From the NCBI GenBank assembly GCA_022036555.1, contig CM039141.1:4809773-4873772 (forward strand): 64,000 bases of DNA, in the 5' to 3' direction. A program made the position numbers and the translations under genes. This DNA comes from Microstegium vimineum (taxonomy: Eukaryota > Streptophyta > Magnoliopsida > Poales > Poaceae). How positions within the stretch are numbered: the stretch's first letter is position 1; each line of letters starts with the position of its first letter. The notes beneath the pieces are model-generated. The model ran no database searches, had not been told where the DNA came from, and worked only from the letters and a program-made list of their open reading frames with translations. This document shows, one piece after another, positions 34,271 to 47,246 of the stretch.

Positions 34271-36706
34271 ATGGATTCCACCATCCCACCGTTTCCATTC
34301 ACCACCGTCGTCTGGTTCAGCAGTCTAGGGTTTGTATCCACGGGTCAGGGCCACTTCATAGTCTTTCCCTTCGCTCGTGGCCTGGATAGCGGCAGCACCG
34401 GTACGTCGGGGCCAGCAAGGATCAGGCGACGATCCCTCCGCTTGCGCCTCTGGCCTGCGATCAGGAGGAGGCGCGAGCAACTCCGACGCGCTCGTCCTCG
34501 TGCGGATTTTGAGACGCCGGATGCTGTTTCCCCGGCCCCGGCTGGCGACACAGCCCCTCCCCGCAAGGGCCTGTTTGACCCACGCTTGTGGGCCGAGGGC
34601 AGGCGCCCCTCTGAGCGGGACTTTGGCTCCGCCATATCGTCATCCCCAGGAGTCCCCGTGGCCTCTCCGACACACTCGACCCCGCCACCACCGTGTAACC
34701 CGTTCCCGTACGGGCTCCACGACAGCGCAAGACTCTGCTCTGCCCTCGCAGGTTCGCAGATACAGACACGTAGCGGGTCTCCAGGGACTCCGCCGCGTGC
34801 GACGGTCAACCCCGTCACCACCTCTTCACCGGGCGAGCACCCGGAGCCGAGACTGGCCCGGAAATGGGGCATGTTGCGGCAACGCCTGGCAGAGGAGCGC
34901 AGGGGATCCTTCCCCCACTTCTACCACGCCGACCCCGACTCGGACTCTCCCGATGAGGGTTACGACTCCACCTGGGAATGCTTCCACCTCGACGAGCAGG
35001 CCGACCCCTAGGATGACGTCGACGACGCCGCGGCCACAGAAGAAGGAGGAGGGGGCAACGCTACACCAGCACGAGATGCCAACCCCCCGAGTCCTGATAG
35101 AGCCGATCCACCCCCAGACGTCCAGATCACGCAAGTCCGAGAGCTTCTCAGCAAGCTCGAGGAGGAGCGCCTGCGACTTTAGCAACTCGAGCACGCCCTC
35201 GAGCGGGATCGAGGGCGCCCACAGGGTGGAGGAGCTCATGAGCGGGCCCGGGAAGTCCACCGGCAAATCGTCGAGGAGGGGGCGAACGGGCCCCGAGTCT
35301 ACAACCGCGCTAGCCAGAACGTCGTAGCGGCCGCAATGCTGCTCCGCGACATGCCGACGCCATCGACCCTCCAAGCACGGCGTATCAGGGACGAAATCCA
35401 GGGGCTTCTCCAAACTGCGGTCGTGCAGCAAGCGGAGAGCTCGACCTCGAGGCGTCGAGGGGCTGCCTCCGAGCGACAGGAAGTACCCCCCCCCCCCCCC
35501 CGACAAAATCAAGAGGTATCCGTCCACCAGGACAAAGCGCCCCAGGGCCAAGTCGAGCGACGACAAGTTTGGGAACGCCTCGTCGACGATTGACCCCCTC
35601 GGGTGAACAATCGACGACGGTACGGTGACGCCGAGGCTCGAGGCTACAGCGCTCACCGAGGTGGGCGCTACGACAGCGACGAAGACCGATGCCGATCTCC
35701 GGAGCCACCGGGGCCTCGAGTCTTCGGCAGAACCATCCGGCGGACCCCCCTGCCCGTCCGTTTCCGTCCACCCACCAGCCTAGTCAAGTACAACGGCGAA
35801 ACCAAGCCAGAGCTCTGGCTTGCAGACTTCCGGCTGGCGTGTCAGCTAGGAGGAGCCGACAATGATCACGTCATCATTCGGCAACTCCCACTGTTCCTCT
35901 CCGACACCGCTCGCAGATGGCTCGAGGAGCTGCCCCCGGACTTGATCCAAGACTGGCCCTACCTGGTCCGGATCTTCGAGGGCAACTTCAAAGGCACCTA
36001 CGAGCGACCAAGCAACCCCTGGGACCTCCGCAGCTGCAAGCAGAAGCCAGGGGAGACCCTCCGCGCCTTCACCCGCCGATTCTCGAGGCAGCGTACCGCA
36101 CTAACCCACATCTCCGACCACGAGGTCATTACGGCGTTCATCGCCGGAATGACCTGCAAGGAGTTGGTGCGGGAGCTGGGGCGAAACACCCCCAAGACCG
36201 CCAATGAGCTAATGGACATCATCGCCAACTACGCAGCTGGCGAACAGGCCGTCGGCGCGTTCTTCCAGATACCTCCAGAGAAGGGGAAGGGCAAGGCGGA
36301 TGAGCCTGGGGGCTCGGACAACGAGCCCAAGAAGAACAATGAGCCCAGAAGGAACAACAACGGCAACGGCGGCAAGAAGAAGAAGAACAAGAAGAACCAA
36401 CCGGGCCGACGCAACGTCGAGCCCTACGTCGAGCCCGACGATGAGCCCGACGACCTTGTCGCTTCGACAGACAAGAAGAAGCCTCGAGGGCCCCCTCCCG
36501 ACGGGGGCGTCTTCGACAAGATGCTGAAGGAGCCTTGTCCCTATCATATGGGGCCGGCCAATCACCGTCTCGAGGACTGTCGCATGCTTCGAAAGCACTT
36601 CATCCCTCATGGCTTCAGGAGAGACGACGACAAAGAAGACCCGCCCTGTGACCTCCTCGTCAAAGGCGATGTCAAGAAATCCCTGAAATCCACGACTGCT
36701 ACATGA
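34271..36706 (+). pseudogene. Gypsy gag (three in-frame stops)
   Basis: One frame runs from the ATG at 34271 (MDSTIPPFPF) to 36706, broken by stops at 35009, 35180 and 35591. The conserved Gag core is at 35770-36260 (FRPPTSLVKYNGETKPELWL, RRWLEELPPD, FEGNFKGTYERPSNPWDLRS, ETLRAFTRRF). A Lys/Asn-rich stretch and CPYHMGPANHRLEDCRMLR, a zinc-knuckle-like segment, follow. A run of C bases near 35487 is a likely site of length change. Gag forms the retroelement particle. Confidence 0.88.
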
Positions 36707-36789
36707 TCTACGGGGGCCCTCGACTCGACTCACCACGCGCCAGCGCAAGAGGGAGCGTCGAGAGGTTTTCTCCGTTCGGGCCCAGGCTC

Positions 36790-37483
36790 CTCGGTACCTC
36801 GACTGGTCACACACGCCGATCACCTTCGACCAGGACGACCACCCCGAGCACATCCCCAACGCAGGGGTCTACCCGCTCGTCGTCGATCCGATCATCCTCA
36901 ACACCCACCTCACAAAGGTACTCATGGATGGGTGGAGCAGCCTCAACATCATCTACACTGAGACCCTCGACCTCCTGGGAATCCCGAGGACCATGCTCCT
37001 GCCGAGCGCGGGGGGGTTCCACGGGATCGTCCCGGGGAAGAAGGCACTTCCGATTGGCCGCGTCAAATTACCCGTTTGCTTCGGCGTCCCCTCAAACTTC
37101 CGAAAGGAAGAGCTGACCTTCGAGGTGGTTGCATTCCGAGGCACCTACCACGCCATCATCGGTCGACCGGGATACACCAAGTTCATGGCAGTCCCGAACT
37201 ACACCTACCTCAAGCTCAAGATGCCAGGGCCCTCGGGGTCATCACCGTCGACACCTCCTACGAGCACGCATATGACTGTGACGTCGAGTGCGTGGAAAAA
37301 GTCGAGGCTGCCGAGGAGTCGGCCATCCTCGCGGCCCTCGACGACTTGTCCAGGGAGATCCCCGGCCCTAAGCGACACGCTGGCAACTTCAAGCCGGCGG
37401 AAGACACCAAGACCGTCCCGCTCGACCCCGGCCTCGCGGATGGAAAGGTGCTAACGATTAGCGCCACCCTCGAGCCCAAATAG
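36790..37483 (+). pseudogene. Gypsy protease region
   Basis: Reads ITFDQDDHPEHIP, then LMDGWSSLNIIYTETLDLLG, then AFRGTYHAIIGRPGYTKFMA. In this family the active-site segment is usually DGGSS, so DGWSS shows a Gly to Trp change at the catalytic loop. A frameshift lies near 37230, after which GVITVDTSYEHAYDC and ISATLEPK continue in another frame to a stop at 37483. Confidence 0.8.
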
Positions 37484-37489
37484 GAAGCA

Positions 37490-38905
37490 GTGCTCGTCGA
37501 CTTTCTCTGTGCGAATGCCAACATGTTTGCATGGAGTCCCTCGGATATGCCGAGCATTTCGAGGGAGGTCGCCGAGCACTCCTTGGACATCCGAGCCGGG
37601 TCCAAACCGGTGAAGCAACGCCTGCGCCGCTTCGACGAGGAGAAGCGCAGGATCATCGAGGAGGAGGTCGATAAGCTTTTGAAGGCCGGATTCATCAAGG
37701 AGGTACATCATCCCGAGTGGTTAGCTAACCCCGTGCTTGTTAAGAAAAAGAATGGGAAGGATAGGATGTGCGTAGACTACACCAGTTTAAATAAAGCCTG
37801 TCCCAAGGTTCCTTTCCCGCTACCACGCATCGACCAAATAGTGGATTCCACTGCGGGATGCGAAACCCTCTGCTTCCTTGATGTATACTCCGGCTACCAC
37901 CAAATAAAGATGAAGGAGTCCGATCAGCTCGCGACTTCCTTCATCACTCCCTTTGGCATGTTTTGCTACCTCACCATGCCCTTCGGTCTGCGAAACGCCG
38001 GGGCCACCTACCAGCGATGCATGCTCCACGTCTTCGGGAAACACATAGGGCCGACCGTCGAGGCCTACGTCGACGACATCGTGGTCAAGTCCAAGACAGT
38101 TGGAAACCTGGTCGGAGACCTCGAGATCGCGTTTGGGTGCCTCCGGGCGAATCGCATAAAACTAAACCCTGAGAAGTGTGTCTTCGTGGTCCCTCGAGGC
38201 ATGCTCTTGGGGTACATAGTTTCCCAACGCGGGATCGAGGCCAATCCCAAGAAGGTAACCGCAATCACAAGGATGGGCCCGATCAACGACCTCAAAAGCG
38301 TGCAAAGGGTCACGGGGTGCCTCGCCGCCCTCAGCCGGTTCATCTCGAGGCTCGGAGAGAGGGCCCTGCCCCTTTACCGCCTCCTGAAGAAGACGGAACA
38401 CTTCGCGTGGACCGCCGAGGCCGAGGAGTCACTCTCGAAGCTCAAAGCCTTGCTCACCTCGCCTCCGGTCTTGGTACCCCCGAGTCCGGCCGAGCCCCTC
38501 TTGCTCTACGTCGTAGCAACTACCCAGGTAGTCAGCGCTGTCGTGGTAGTCGAGAGGGAGGAAGAAGGACACACCCTGCCGGTTCAGAGGCCTGTCTACT
38601 TCGTGAGCGAGGTGCTTTCCGAGACCAAGACAAGATACCCTCACATCCAGAAGCTGTTGTACTCGATCGTCCTCACTCAGCGCAAGCTGGGCCATCCGGT
38701 TACTGTGGTCTCGTCCTTCCCCCTCGGGGAGATAATCCAGAACCGGGAGGCGTCAGGAAGAATCGCCAAGTGGTCGGCCGAGCTCATGGGGGAGACTCTC
38801 TCCTACGCCCCTCGGAAGGCCATCAAGTCTCAGGTCCTGGCAGATTTCATCGCAAAATGGACCGACACCCAACTACCCCCAGCGCGGGTTCAGAACGAGC
38901 TCTAG
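37490..38905 (+). pseudogene. Gypsy reverse transcriptase
   Basis: 471 open codons contain the full reverse-transcriptase core: AGFIKEVHHPEWLANPVLVK, RMCVDYTSLNKACPK, FLDVYSGYHQI, SFITPFGMFCYLTMPFGLRN, and the catalytic YVDD, followed by the RT connection and first RNase H segment. It reads straight on from the protease frame after a stop, and itself ends in a stop at 38903 just before MYFDGS. It copied the element's RNA into DNA; now separated from its partners by stops. Confidence 0.93.
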
Positions 38906-38908
38906 ACC

Positions 38909-39640
38909 ATGTACTTCGATGGATCGTTGATGAAGACGGGGGCAGGCGTCGGATTGCTGTTCATATCACCCTCAGGGGTTCACATGCGCTACGTCATCGG
39001 ACTCCACTTCCCCGCCTCCAACAACGTCGCCGAGTACGAGGCCCTCGTCAACGGCCTGCGCATTGCCATCGAGCTCGGGGTTCGACGCCTCGACGTGCGA
39101 GGGGACTCGCAGTTGGTGATTGACCATGTAATGAAAGATTCAAGCTGCCACGACCCCAAGATGGAAGCCTACTGCAAGGAGGTCCGAAAACTCGAGGACA
39201 AACTCTACGGCCTCGAGCTCAACCATGTCGCCCGTCGGTACAACGAAGCTGCTGACGAGCTGGCCAAAATCGCGTCTACTCGAGGTACGGTTCCTCCCGA
39301 CGTCTTCTCGAGGGACCTCGACAAGCCATCCGTCGACCTAGACCCGGGGGCTCCTGCCCTCGAGCAAGAGGTCGATCGACCCTCCTCGACCGATCCCTCC
39401 TCAAGCGGGGAAGAGGTCATGGAGATCGACGAGGCTGCCGTCGCGCCAACCCCTCCAACGGATTGGCGCGCGCCCTACCTCGAGTACCTGACACGGGGCG
39501 AACTCCCAGAAGACCGCACCGAGGCCCGTCGTGTGGCCCGGCGTGCCAAAACCTACGTCTTGTACAGGGATGGCCGCGAGCTATATCGACGCAGCCCGTC
39601 CGGTGTACTTCAACGCTGCCTCACCCTCCAGGAGGGGAGG
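38909..39640 (+). pseudogene. Gypsy plant-type RNase H
   Basis: In frame with the reverse transcriptase after one stop. The RNase H signature is clear: MYFDGSLMKTGAGVGLLF, NNVAEYEALVNGLRIAIELG, VRGDSQLVIDHV, ELNHVARRYNEAADELAKIA. The D-E-D-D catalytic set (YFDGS, AEYEAL, GDSQL, NEAADELA) is present. Confidence 0.88.
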
Positions 39641-40670
39641 GCACTGCTGAAGGATCAACACTCGGGGGCTTGTGGCCACCACACAGCGCCAAGAACGCTG
39701 GTAGGAAGTCACCGACGCCACCAAACTCGTCTGATCTTGCAAGGGATGTCAATTCTATGCAAGGCAGACCCACCTACCCGCCCAAGCTCTTCAGATGATA
39801 CCTATAACCTGGTCGTTCGCAGTATGGGGGCTTGACATGGTCGGCCCCTTGAAAAGAACCAAGGGTGGCCATACCCACCTCCTCGTGGCTATAGACAAGT
39901 TCTCGAAGTGGATCGAGGCTCGACCCATCGCCAACATCCAGTCTCGACAAGCCGTACTATTCTTCACCAACATCGTCCACTGCTTCGGGGTCCCCAATGT
40001 CATCATCACCGACAACGGCACCTAGTTCACCGGCCAAAAGTTCCTGGACTTCTGTGACCATCACCACATCAGGGTGAATTGGTCCGCAGTCGCCCACCCT
40101 CGAACTAACGGTCAGGTCGAGCGTGCCAATGGTATGGTTTTGCAGGGCCTCAAGCCGAGGATCTTCGTTCGGCTGAACAAACATGGCAGGAGATGGGTCG
40201 ATGAGCTGCCCGCTGTGCTATGGAGTCTCCGAACGACACCAAGTCGAGCCACAGGGTTCTCTCCGTTCTTCTTGGTCTATGGGTCCGAGGCCGTCCTCCC
40301 CACTGACCTTGAGTACGGGTCCCCTCGACTGAAAGCCTACATCGAGCAAGCCAACACAGTAGCCCGAGAGGACTCCCTCGACCAGCGTGAGGAAGCCCGT
40401 GATGTGGCCCTCTTCAAGTCGGCAAAGTACCAGCAGACGCTGCGGCGCTACCACGACAAAAACGTACGCAAAAGGGACCTCGACGTCGGCGACCTCGTTC
40501 TGCGCCGTCGACAAAGCAACAAGGGGCGTCACAAGCTGACGCCAACTTGGGAGGGACCCTTTATCGTGGCAGAGGTGCTGAAACCCGGCACTTACAAATT
40601 GAAGAACGAGAACGGCGAGATCTTCACCAACGCGTGGAACATCGACCAGCTACGTCATTTCTATCCCTGA
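39640..40670 (+). pseudogene. Gypsy integrase
   Basis: The zinc-binding start (HSGACGHHTAPRTLVG) is followed by a small deletion and frameshift near 39700. The catalytic core resumes at 39795 with FAVWGLDMVGPLKRTKGG, FSKWIEARPI, ITDNGT, a premature TAG at 40023 where family members have Gln or a similar residue, then HPRTNGQVERANG. The D-D-E set is seen in GLDMV, TDNGT and GQVER. The chain ends IDQLRHFYP-stop. Confidence 0.9.
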
Positions 40671-41212
40671 GGCTTCGACGCCTCGTACATTTCCGCATTA
40701 TGTACCCTTATCGCGTTGCGAACGAATAAAATGTTGTCGAAACACATTTCACATTCGTTCGTAACTCAAAGGTAGCCTCGACTTTGCCCCAGCAAAGTCG
40801 AGCCTCCCTCGGGGGATAACAGGGGGGGCTCCCCCCTCCTAAGTCCCCGAAAAACTCGAACGTTTTTTCGAAACTCGGCTTTCCCTATCGATCTTTCCCT
40901 CGAGTACGCTTCGTAACTAAGTAAAGGCGCCTCGAACTCCCTAAGGGTCGCGGGTGTCGCCGAGCCAGGGACTCTCCTACACCCCAGGGCTACGGTATCC
41001 CCGCTCGCTCCCCCCCTTCCAGGGATACGAGCGTGCGTCGAACACTTAAGTCCACAAGCGTCGACTCAGGCAAAGAAAAGCAGAGAGAGCTCAAGAAACG
41101 AAAATAGCAATGTGCATCTCGAACAAAATGCATTAGATATAAGAAGCCCTCGGGGGCTCGGCATTGTATCATTACAAAATCCTAACTATTACACGGACCT
41201 TCCTGTCCAGAT

Positions 41213-44200
41213 TTGACTCACAGGCCCGCGACTACTCAGCGAGGGGGTCACCGTCCTCAAGAAGCAATGCAGGAAGTTGGGCATAACGCGTTGGCCACAT
41301 CGGAAGGTGAAGAGGCTGCAGAAGCTCATCGACAACATCCGAGGGCTACTCGGCGCCATCTCCGTCCATCGAGGGGATCACCTCGGGCTCGAAGAGCTTC
41401 GCCAGCTCACCTCCGGGCACCTCCGCAAGATCCATCAACTTCTCGCACCTCGCGTCGTTCTCTTCGTCGGTCAGCCTCAGGTCGGTGGCAAGCCCGTTGG
41501 CGACGACGTTGAGGTCATAGTTGTAGGCCGAGTTGACGACCGCGAGGGCCCGCTTCACGCCTACATGCAGGGCTGCACGGATGTGCTCCGTCACCTCCTG
41601 CGTCATGGAGTAGAAGCGGCGCAACAGGGAGTCCCGTCGAGCGTCGCCCTCGACCTCCGGCTCCGGCTTGACCATGAGGTCGTCGCAGAAGGTGTTGATG
41701 ACACCCGCGAGCCTCGCGTTAAGGTTCGCCTCAGTCCCGAGGAGGCCCTGAAGACTGTTCAGGTCCTCGTGGGCTCGGGCCTTGTCTGCTACAAGCTCTG
41801 CCAAAACAAACACACAACCCGATCAAAACCAAAAAAGGGTCGAGGCCGGGCAGATTCAGCAACACTCTCAAGAAACTTACCTTGGGCATGCGCCTCCAGG
41901 GTGGCGTAGCCTCGCACGGTCTCCTAGAGTTGGCGGCGAACGTCGATAAGCTCGGTGGCTTGGCCACTGACTTTGCCGGCGTCATCGAGGGCTCTCTTCT
42001 GGTTCATCGCCACCACACCCAGGGAGGTCGCGCGGGTCCGAGCCTTCTCCTCCGCGGCGGCCAGCGTGTCGCGCTGGCAGGAGACGGCATCGAGGTCGCC
42101 CCGGAGCCCCCGGACGCCCTCCGTCGCCTAGGCCAACTCCTCCTTCAGCCGGGCGGCCTCCTCCTCGGCCTTGCGCTTGGCCTCGAGGGCAGCGTCCCGC
42201 TCATTCCCGACCTTGATGGTCGACTGAAGGGCGTCGTCAAGCCTCGACTGCGCCACCCGGGCTGCCTCCTACACGGCCGTAAAGTCGGCTCTCGCATGAG
42301 CGACCTTCGACTCAGCATCCTCCCGAGCGGCTGCCGCCTCGGCCCTCGCTCGGGCGGCCTCGGCCTCCGCCCTCTCCAGCGAGGCGCGGAGGGCCGAGAG
42401 TTGCTCCTGCGCCTAGAGGATGAACTGGGACTTCTCATAGGACCTCGCCCGCAGCGTCTGACAAGGATGAAAAGGAAGATCGTCAGCGAACAGGAATCAG
42501 GCAATCCAAGCAAAATCTAAGGGAGAGCGAAACCCACCTCGATCCCCCGACATATGTCCACGACGGCGACATTCGCGGCGAGGCACACCGAGTGCTCGAA
42601 CCAGGCCCGGTACTCCTCGAGGTGCTCCCACTGCCGGAGCTCGGCCTGGTCGTCGAGCGTAAGAAAGAGCTGCTCACGGTCTTGAGGATCCGCCAGCTCA
42701 AGGACCTCTTGTCCCCAGTACGCGCTGCGGGTGGCGATCCTCTCTTGGACCTCCCGCATGATGCCCTGGCGCACTGCGGCGGCACCCCCGCGGCGCTCCA
42801 CCTCCTCTTGCCAAGTGAAGAAGGGGGAAAACCCCTCCACCTGGCCTCTCCCGGCCTCGGGGCCACCCCGCGAGGACGTCGACGGTCCCGCCGAGCCTTC
42901 ACCACCGGGCAGAGGAAGCCCCGGCCAGCAGAACGACCCTGCATGGGGAAAGGCACGAAGAGATCAGTACCTGACACCACAGACCCACTACGGCTCGAAT
43001 AAGTCCGAGCACGACTTACCTCGAGACAACGGCCCCCCAGCCTCGAGGCAAGGCCGAGCCACCTCTGGTTCCACACGAGGGGCTGCGACGGCGGTCGTCC
43101 CCACCGAGCCCACCAGCTCGGCCACCATCTCGGCCACTTCTTCGGTGGTGGACTCCATCAGCATCCCGCCCTTCTCCGGCGCGGGTGTCGCCTCGTACCG
43201 CTCGACTCGACCCCCCTCCTCGACCTCCGGCGTCGGCGAAGGGACCTCAAACGCGGCAGCGGACGTGCCCCCGCGCTCGAGCCGCAGTCGCGCCTCTAAC
43301 GAAGCGAGGCCCTCGAGGCACCGCCCCGGCGTTGGGTGAGCCGGGCCCCCCCTCGTTCGCAGCAACTTGGGGCCCGACCACCTCCATCTCGGCGGCGGCT
43401 TGAGGCTCGCTCCCCTCGGTCGTGACCGCCGTCGACGCAGGTCCCGCGCTTTCCGAGGCGTTGGGTGCGACTCCCTCCGACAGCTGCACGGGCGCGGCGA
43501 CGACCGTCACTTCGGCGGCCCTCGCCGGCGGGGCGGGCAGGCCCGTCTCCTCTCCCGCCTGGGCAGATGCCGAGGCACCCTGCGCTGTCCCTCGCTCCAT
43601 CGCCTCCCGGGCCTTGGCTGCCCACGCCACCTCGAGGGTGAGCGTTGAAGGGGGCGGAGCAGCGGGACCGGCCTCGACGGCCGCCTCGACTGTAGCCCCC
43701 ACCCTCAGCTTCTTAACAGGGGCAAGGGACGCATCCTCCTGCGGGCGCTTCGACCTGAGAAAGAAACCAGTGCACGACGATAAGCACGGGTCGTCAGCAA
43801 CAAAAAGAGAAACATAACAAGTACCATCGACCGGCCGGAAGGATAACTTACCCCTTCGGGGCCAGGCGTTTCTGGCCGACGGCCTTCGGGCCGATCGAGG
43901 GCCTGAACACAACCCGCCGGGGGGCGGGGGTCGAGGCCGCCCTCGGCACCGTCACCTGGGCAGGGGCCGACCACGCTCCCGTCGTCCCCCTGCTGACTTC
44001 CTCCTGCGCTGACGGGCCTGACGCCCGTGCGCTCGACCCGTCAACCGCCGAGTGCATGTCCGCTCGACCCCCCAACGGGGATCGCGACGACCGCCCACGC
44101 GTATGCTGCGGCACTTCATCTTGAGAGGCCACGGGGCGCTCCCCCCGAGGCTCGGCTTCGACCCCTCTCCTCCTCCGGTTCTGACGGTCACCCTTTGCTG

Positions 44201-45439
44201 TTCGGGCGCCGTCTGTTCCTCATCGCTCCAATCGACCTCGACGTCGCTGTCGCTGTCCTCCTCCTCCTCCTCGTCCTCCTCTTCCGAGGGCGATTCCTCC
44301 TCGGGAAGGCCCTCCCGCCTCTGTCGGGCTCGGCGCTGATCCCTCTCTTGTTTCTCCAGGGCCTTCTTGGCCCTGTCCTTGGCCTTCTTGTCCTTCTCGG
44401 CCTGGAGGCGCCTTGCCTGGGTGTCGCCCCGCTCCTCCTTCACCGGCGGTAGCGACTTCCGGAAGGGAACGTTCCCCTGGGGAGCGCGAGGCAGTTAGGT
44501 CGCAACAAGGAAGGAGAACAAGGTAAATATAAAAACTCCAACAGAGGAAGAGAACCTTACCAGCTCGATGTACCCCTTGTCCGGCCTCATGGGGATCCTG
44601 GCGACACTCTTGACATCGAACGAGCCCACGAAGAAGTGGCGGACGCAGCGGACCACCCTCTCGGAGGGCAGCTCATCTACCAGGAGGCGACACCCCGAGA
44701 GGTCGACCCCCGGACGCATCTCGTCGAGGCGGAGGGGTCGAGCCATCAGCGGCACGACCCGCCGCTGATGGAATGCCAACGCGACGATCGCCGCCGTGAG
44801 TCCCTCCTTCTTCAGACGCCCGACTGCGTCCAGCAGGTTGGTAAGGCGACGCTGCTTCTGTTGCACGACGCTGTACTTCCAGCAGTCGGGCTGCGCGTCG
44901 ATCGTCCTCCCGGTGTAGGCGGGGAGCAGGTTGTCGTCGTTCCTCAAGTAAAACCACCCGGAGTGGCTCGACGAAAGCTTCGCCGGGATCCAGAAATCCG
45001 ACCGCTTGAGGGCGATGCAGCAGCACCGGGCCCTGACCATCTTGCGGGTACCCTTGGCCGACGCATGGAAGATGCTCGCCTCGAACTCCCAGTGAGGCTC
45101 GATCCCGAGGTAGCCTTCGCACACGGCGGCGAAGACCGCTGCATGGCAGACGCCGTTGGGGGTGAGGTGTTGAAGCTCCACGCCATAGTGGTAGAGGATC
45201 GCACGCAGAAGATGGCTGGGTGGGGCACCTAGCCCCGCCCTGTGGAAGACCTCGAAGCTCACCACATATCCTTCCGGCGGATTGGGTTCGACATGCTCCG
45301 GCGGCGGCACCATCCACTCCGGTCGGTCGGACGAGGTGACAGGCCGGAGGAGACCGCTCTCCACCAGATTCCCCAGGCGCGAGGTGGTCATCGAAGACGC
45401 GAGCCAGTCATCGGGACCGACGAGGCTGTACTTGGCCAT
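41213..45439 (-). pseudogene. Antisense multi-exon gene of the Tat-type Gypsy element (aORF)
   Basis: Starts at ATG 45439 (MAKYSLVGPDDWLASS). Exon 1, 44561-45439, ends at a clear donor (CTG/GTAAGG) and encodes a domain of the kind annotated as putative gypsy-type transposon: FEVFHRAGLGAPPSHLLRAI, YHYGVELQHLTPNGVCHAAV, SGWFYLRNDD. The next exon starts at 44478 after CCCCAG with GNVPFRKSLPPVK, then a Lys/Arg/Glu coiled coil and an acidic run. Later blocks are 43247-43900 (Ala/Pro/Glu-rich), 42517-42840 (WGQEVLELADPQDREQLFL), a coiled coil (42145-42480) and 41346-41813 (RLTDEENDARCEKLMDLAEV). Some frames disagree, so it is probably decayed. In related elements the function of this antisense gene is unknown. 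Confidence 0.75.
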
Positions 45440-45859
45440 GGGATCAAGAAAGCTGGTGCGCTCGGGCTTGGGGACGGAAGGTACATTCCCAATCTCCCCT
45501 CTCTTTCTCTCGCGTGCGCAGAAGTCCGTCTCGCAGGGCGTCTAAGGCAATGGCGGCAAGAAGGAGACAGGGAAGGCGATGGCAAGGAGGCAGGGAAGGC
45601 AAGTGCGCGGAAAAAGCACCCGACTCCTCACCTTCGCTATTTATACGTGGGAGGCCAACGGACGGATCCGGCAAAACAGGCAAGAGAATCTCCGCATTTA
45701 ATGCGCCTGTACTCCCCTCCCTCGTACTCCTCCAGGATAAGGCGTTATGTCCCATCGTCGGGCTCCGCACCGCAGTCCGCCCCGCGCCTGCAACTGTTGC
45801 GCCGAACGGACATCGCCTAAAAAGGCGCACGACCGGAAGCGTTATCTTCGGAGGTAAGG

Positions 45860-47040
45860 AATCTTGAGGCAGCGAGAGCTGGCCCTCGAAAGAGGGTTCG
45901 ACAGCTACCCTCGAGTAACCGAGGGCAGAAATGACCTCGGGTTAGGACTTCGGTCCACCCCCAAAATCTCGAGGGGACAAAGGCCGGCCTACGAACGGGC
46001 TCAATAGGCCCCCTCGAGTACCCGAGGTCTGAGGAGACCTCGGGTCGTCGACTCCAGTCCACTCCCCAGCCTCGAAGGGATAAAGGTTGGCCCTTTCGTG
46101 GGGTTCGACAGCCTCCCTCGAGAGCTCCAGCCCAATGGGCAAAGGCACAGGTATGTCCCCGAGTTCAATACAACTACCTGCTTTCCCCCTCGGCGTTCCA
46201 CAAGGCAGGACTCCTCCTTCTGAGGATAGCGTCGGATGACGAACCATCCGTCAAATCTTGAGGGAGCGAAGGCTGGCCCTTACATAGGGTTCGACAGCCG
46301 CCCTCGAGTACCTGAGGTCAGGAAGGACCCATGGTTAACGGACTCAGGTCCACCCCTAAATCTTGAGGGAGCGAAGGCTGGCTCCACAAATGGAGTTCGA
46401 CAGCCGCCCTCGAGTACGCGAGTCAGGGATGTTCCGAGGGGGCCAGGCGCATGCCCCTAGCTCGAGAACGAACTCTCGAGGTCCCCTGGGACATATCCGA
46501 GGCATAACCGAGGAATACCTAAGGATCCCTACGCTGGGAGGCATCGAGCCACCAACTCCTATCGAACGGGGTTGGCACCTTGGTAATCCATATGGTCGTG
46601 CTTAGTAAGCCATACGGTCTTACTTAAATGAGAACGCCTCCGGGCCTCTAGTCGACCCCTATCGAATGGGGCACGAGTTCTCACTCGGATTTTTACCCGT
46701 ACTGGGCACCATTTTTAATGGAATCATGCCCGACAACAACTCACCGAGGACTTCGGGCTCGTCCTAACGAGGATAGCACGATGCTCTTCACCCCACAATC
46801 CGAAAGCAAGGATCCATGGGAAGGACGCTATGAGGTAGTGAAGGCCTAGCCATTCGAGGGCTCGTGGGCCCGACTACGCACGACACCCCTCGACGAAAGA
46901 GGGTCGAAAACACTCGTGACCTGGCAGATAGAGTTGACCTCTCGGGTGGGGCGCTCTGACTCCAGTTATGCTCGAGGGAGCGAAGGCTGACCCTCGGTAG
47001 GGTTCGACAGCCGCCCTCGAACACTCCTCTTTTCAGGGAA
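45860..47040. repeat. Dispersed/tandem ~100-bp motif upstream of the antisense gene
   Basis: At least five copies of a block containing GAGGGAGCGAAGGCTGGCCC, GGGTTCGACAGCCGCCCTCG and GAGTACCCGAGGTC-like segments (near 45870, 46070, 46258, 46367, 46972). They lie between the antisense gene start and the 3' LTR, where its promoter should be. Confidence 0.75.
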
Positions 47041-47246
47041 AGGGACGCTCGCAGCCTGGGAAACGAGATCGACCCCTCGATAGGGCACCATGTCTCCAGG
47101 TACCCTTGGCGTGCACCCCACGGAGAATCGAACCTCTCACTAACCCTGTAGGTCGAAGGCAAAACCTTCGGGTAACCCTTACTCCCTCCGAAAAATCATA
47201 GCCCCCAGAGGAGTTCTCAATCACTCCTCTGGGGCCTCGGGGCTAC

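Noticed and set aside
38176..39123. 315-codon plus-strand frame overlapping the Gypsy RT
   Set aside because: Out-of-frame shadow of reverse transcriptase and RNase H; Arg/Pro-rich with no domain.
45242..45867. Plus-strand frames at the start of the antisense gene
   Set aside because: Shadows of, or upstream leader to, the minus-strand gene; no homology pattern seen.
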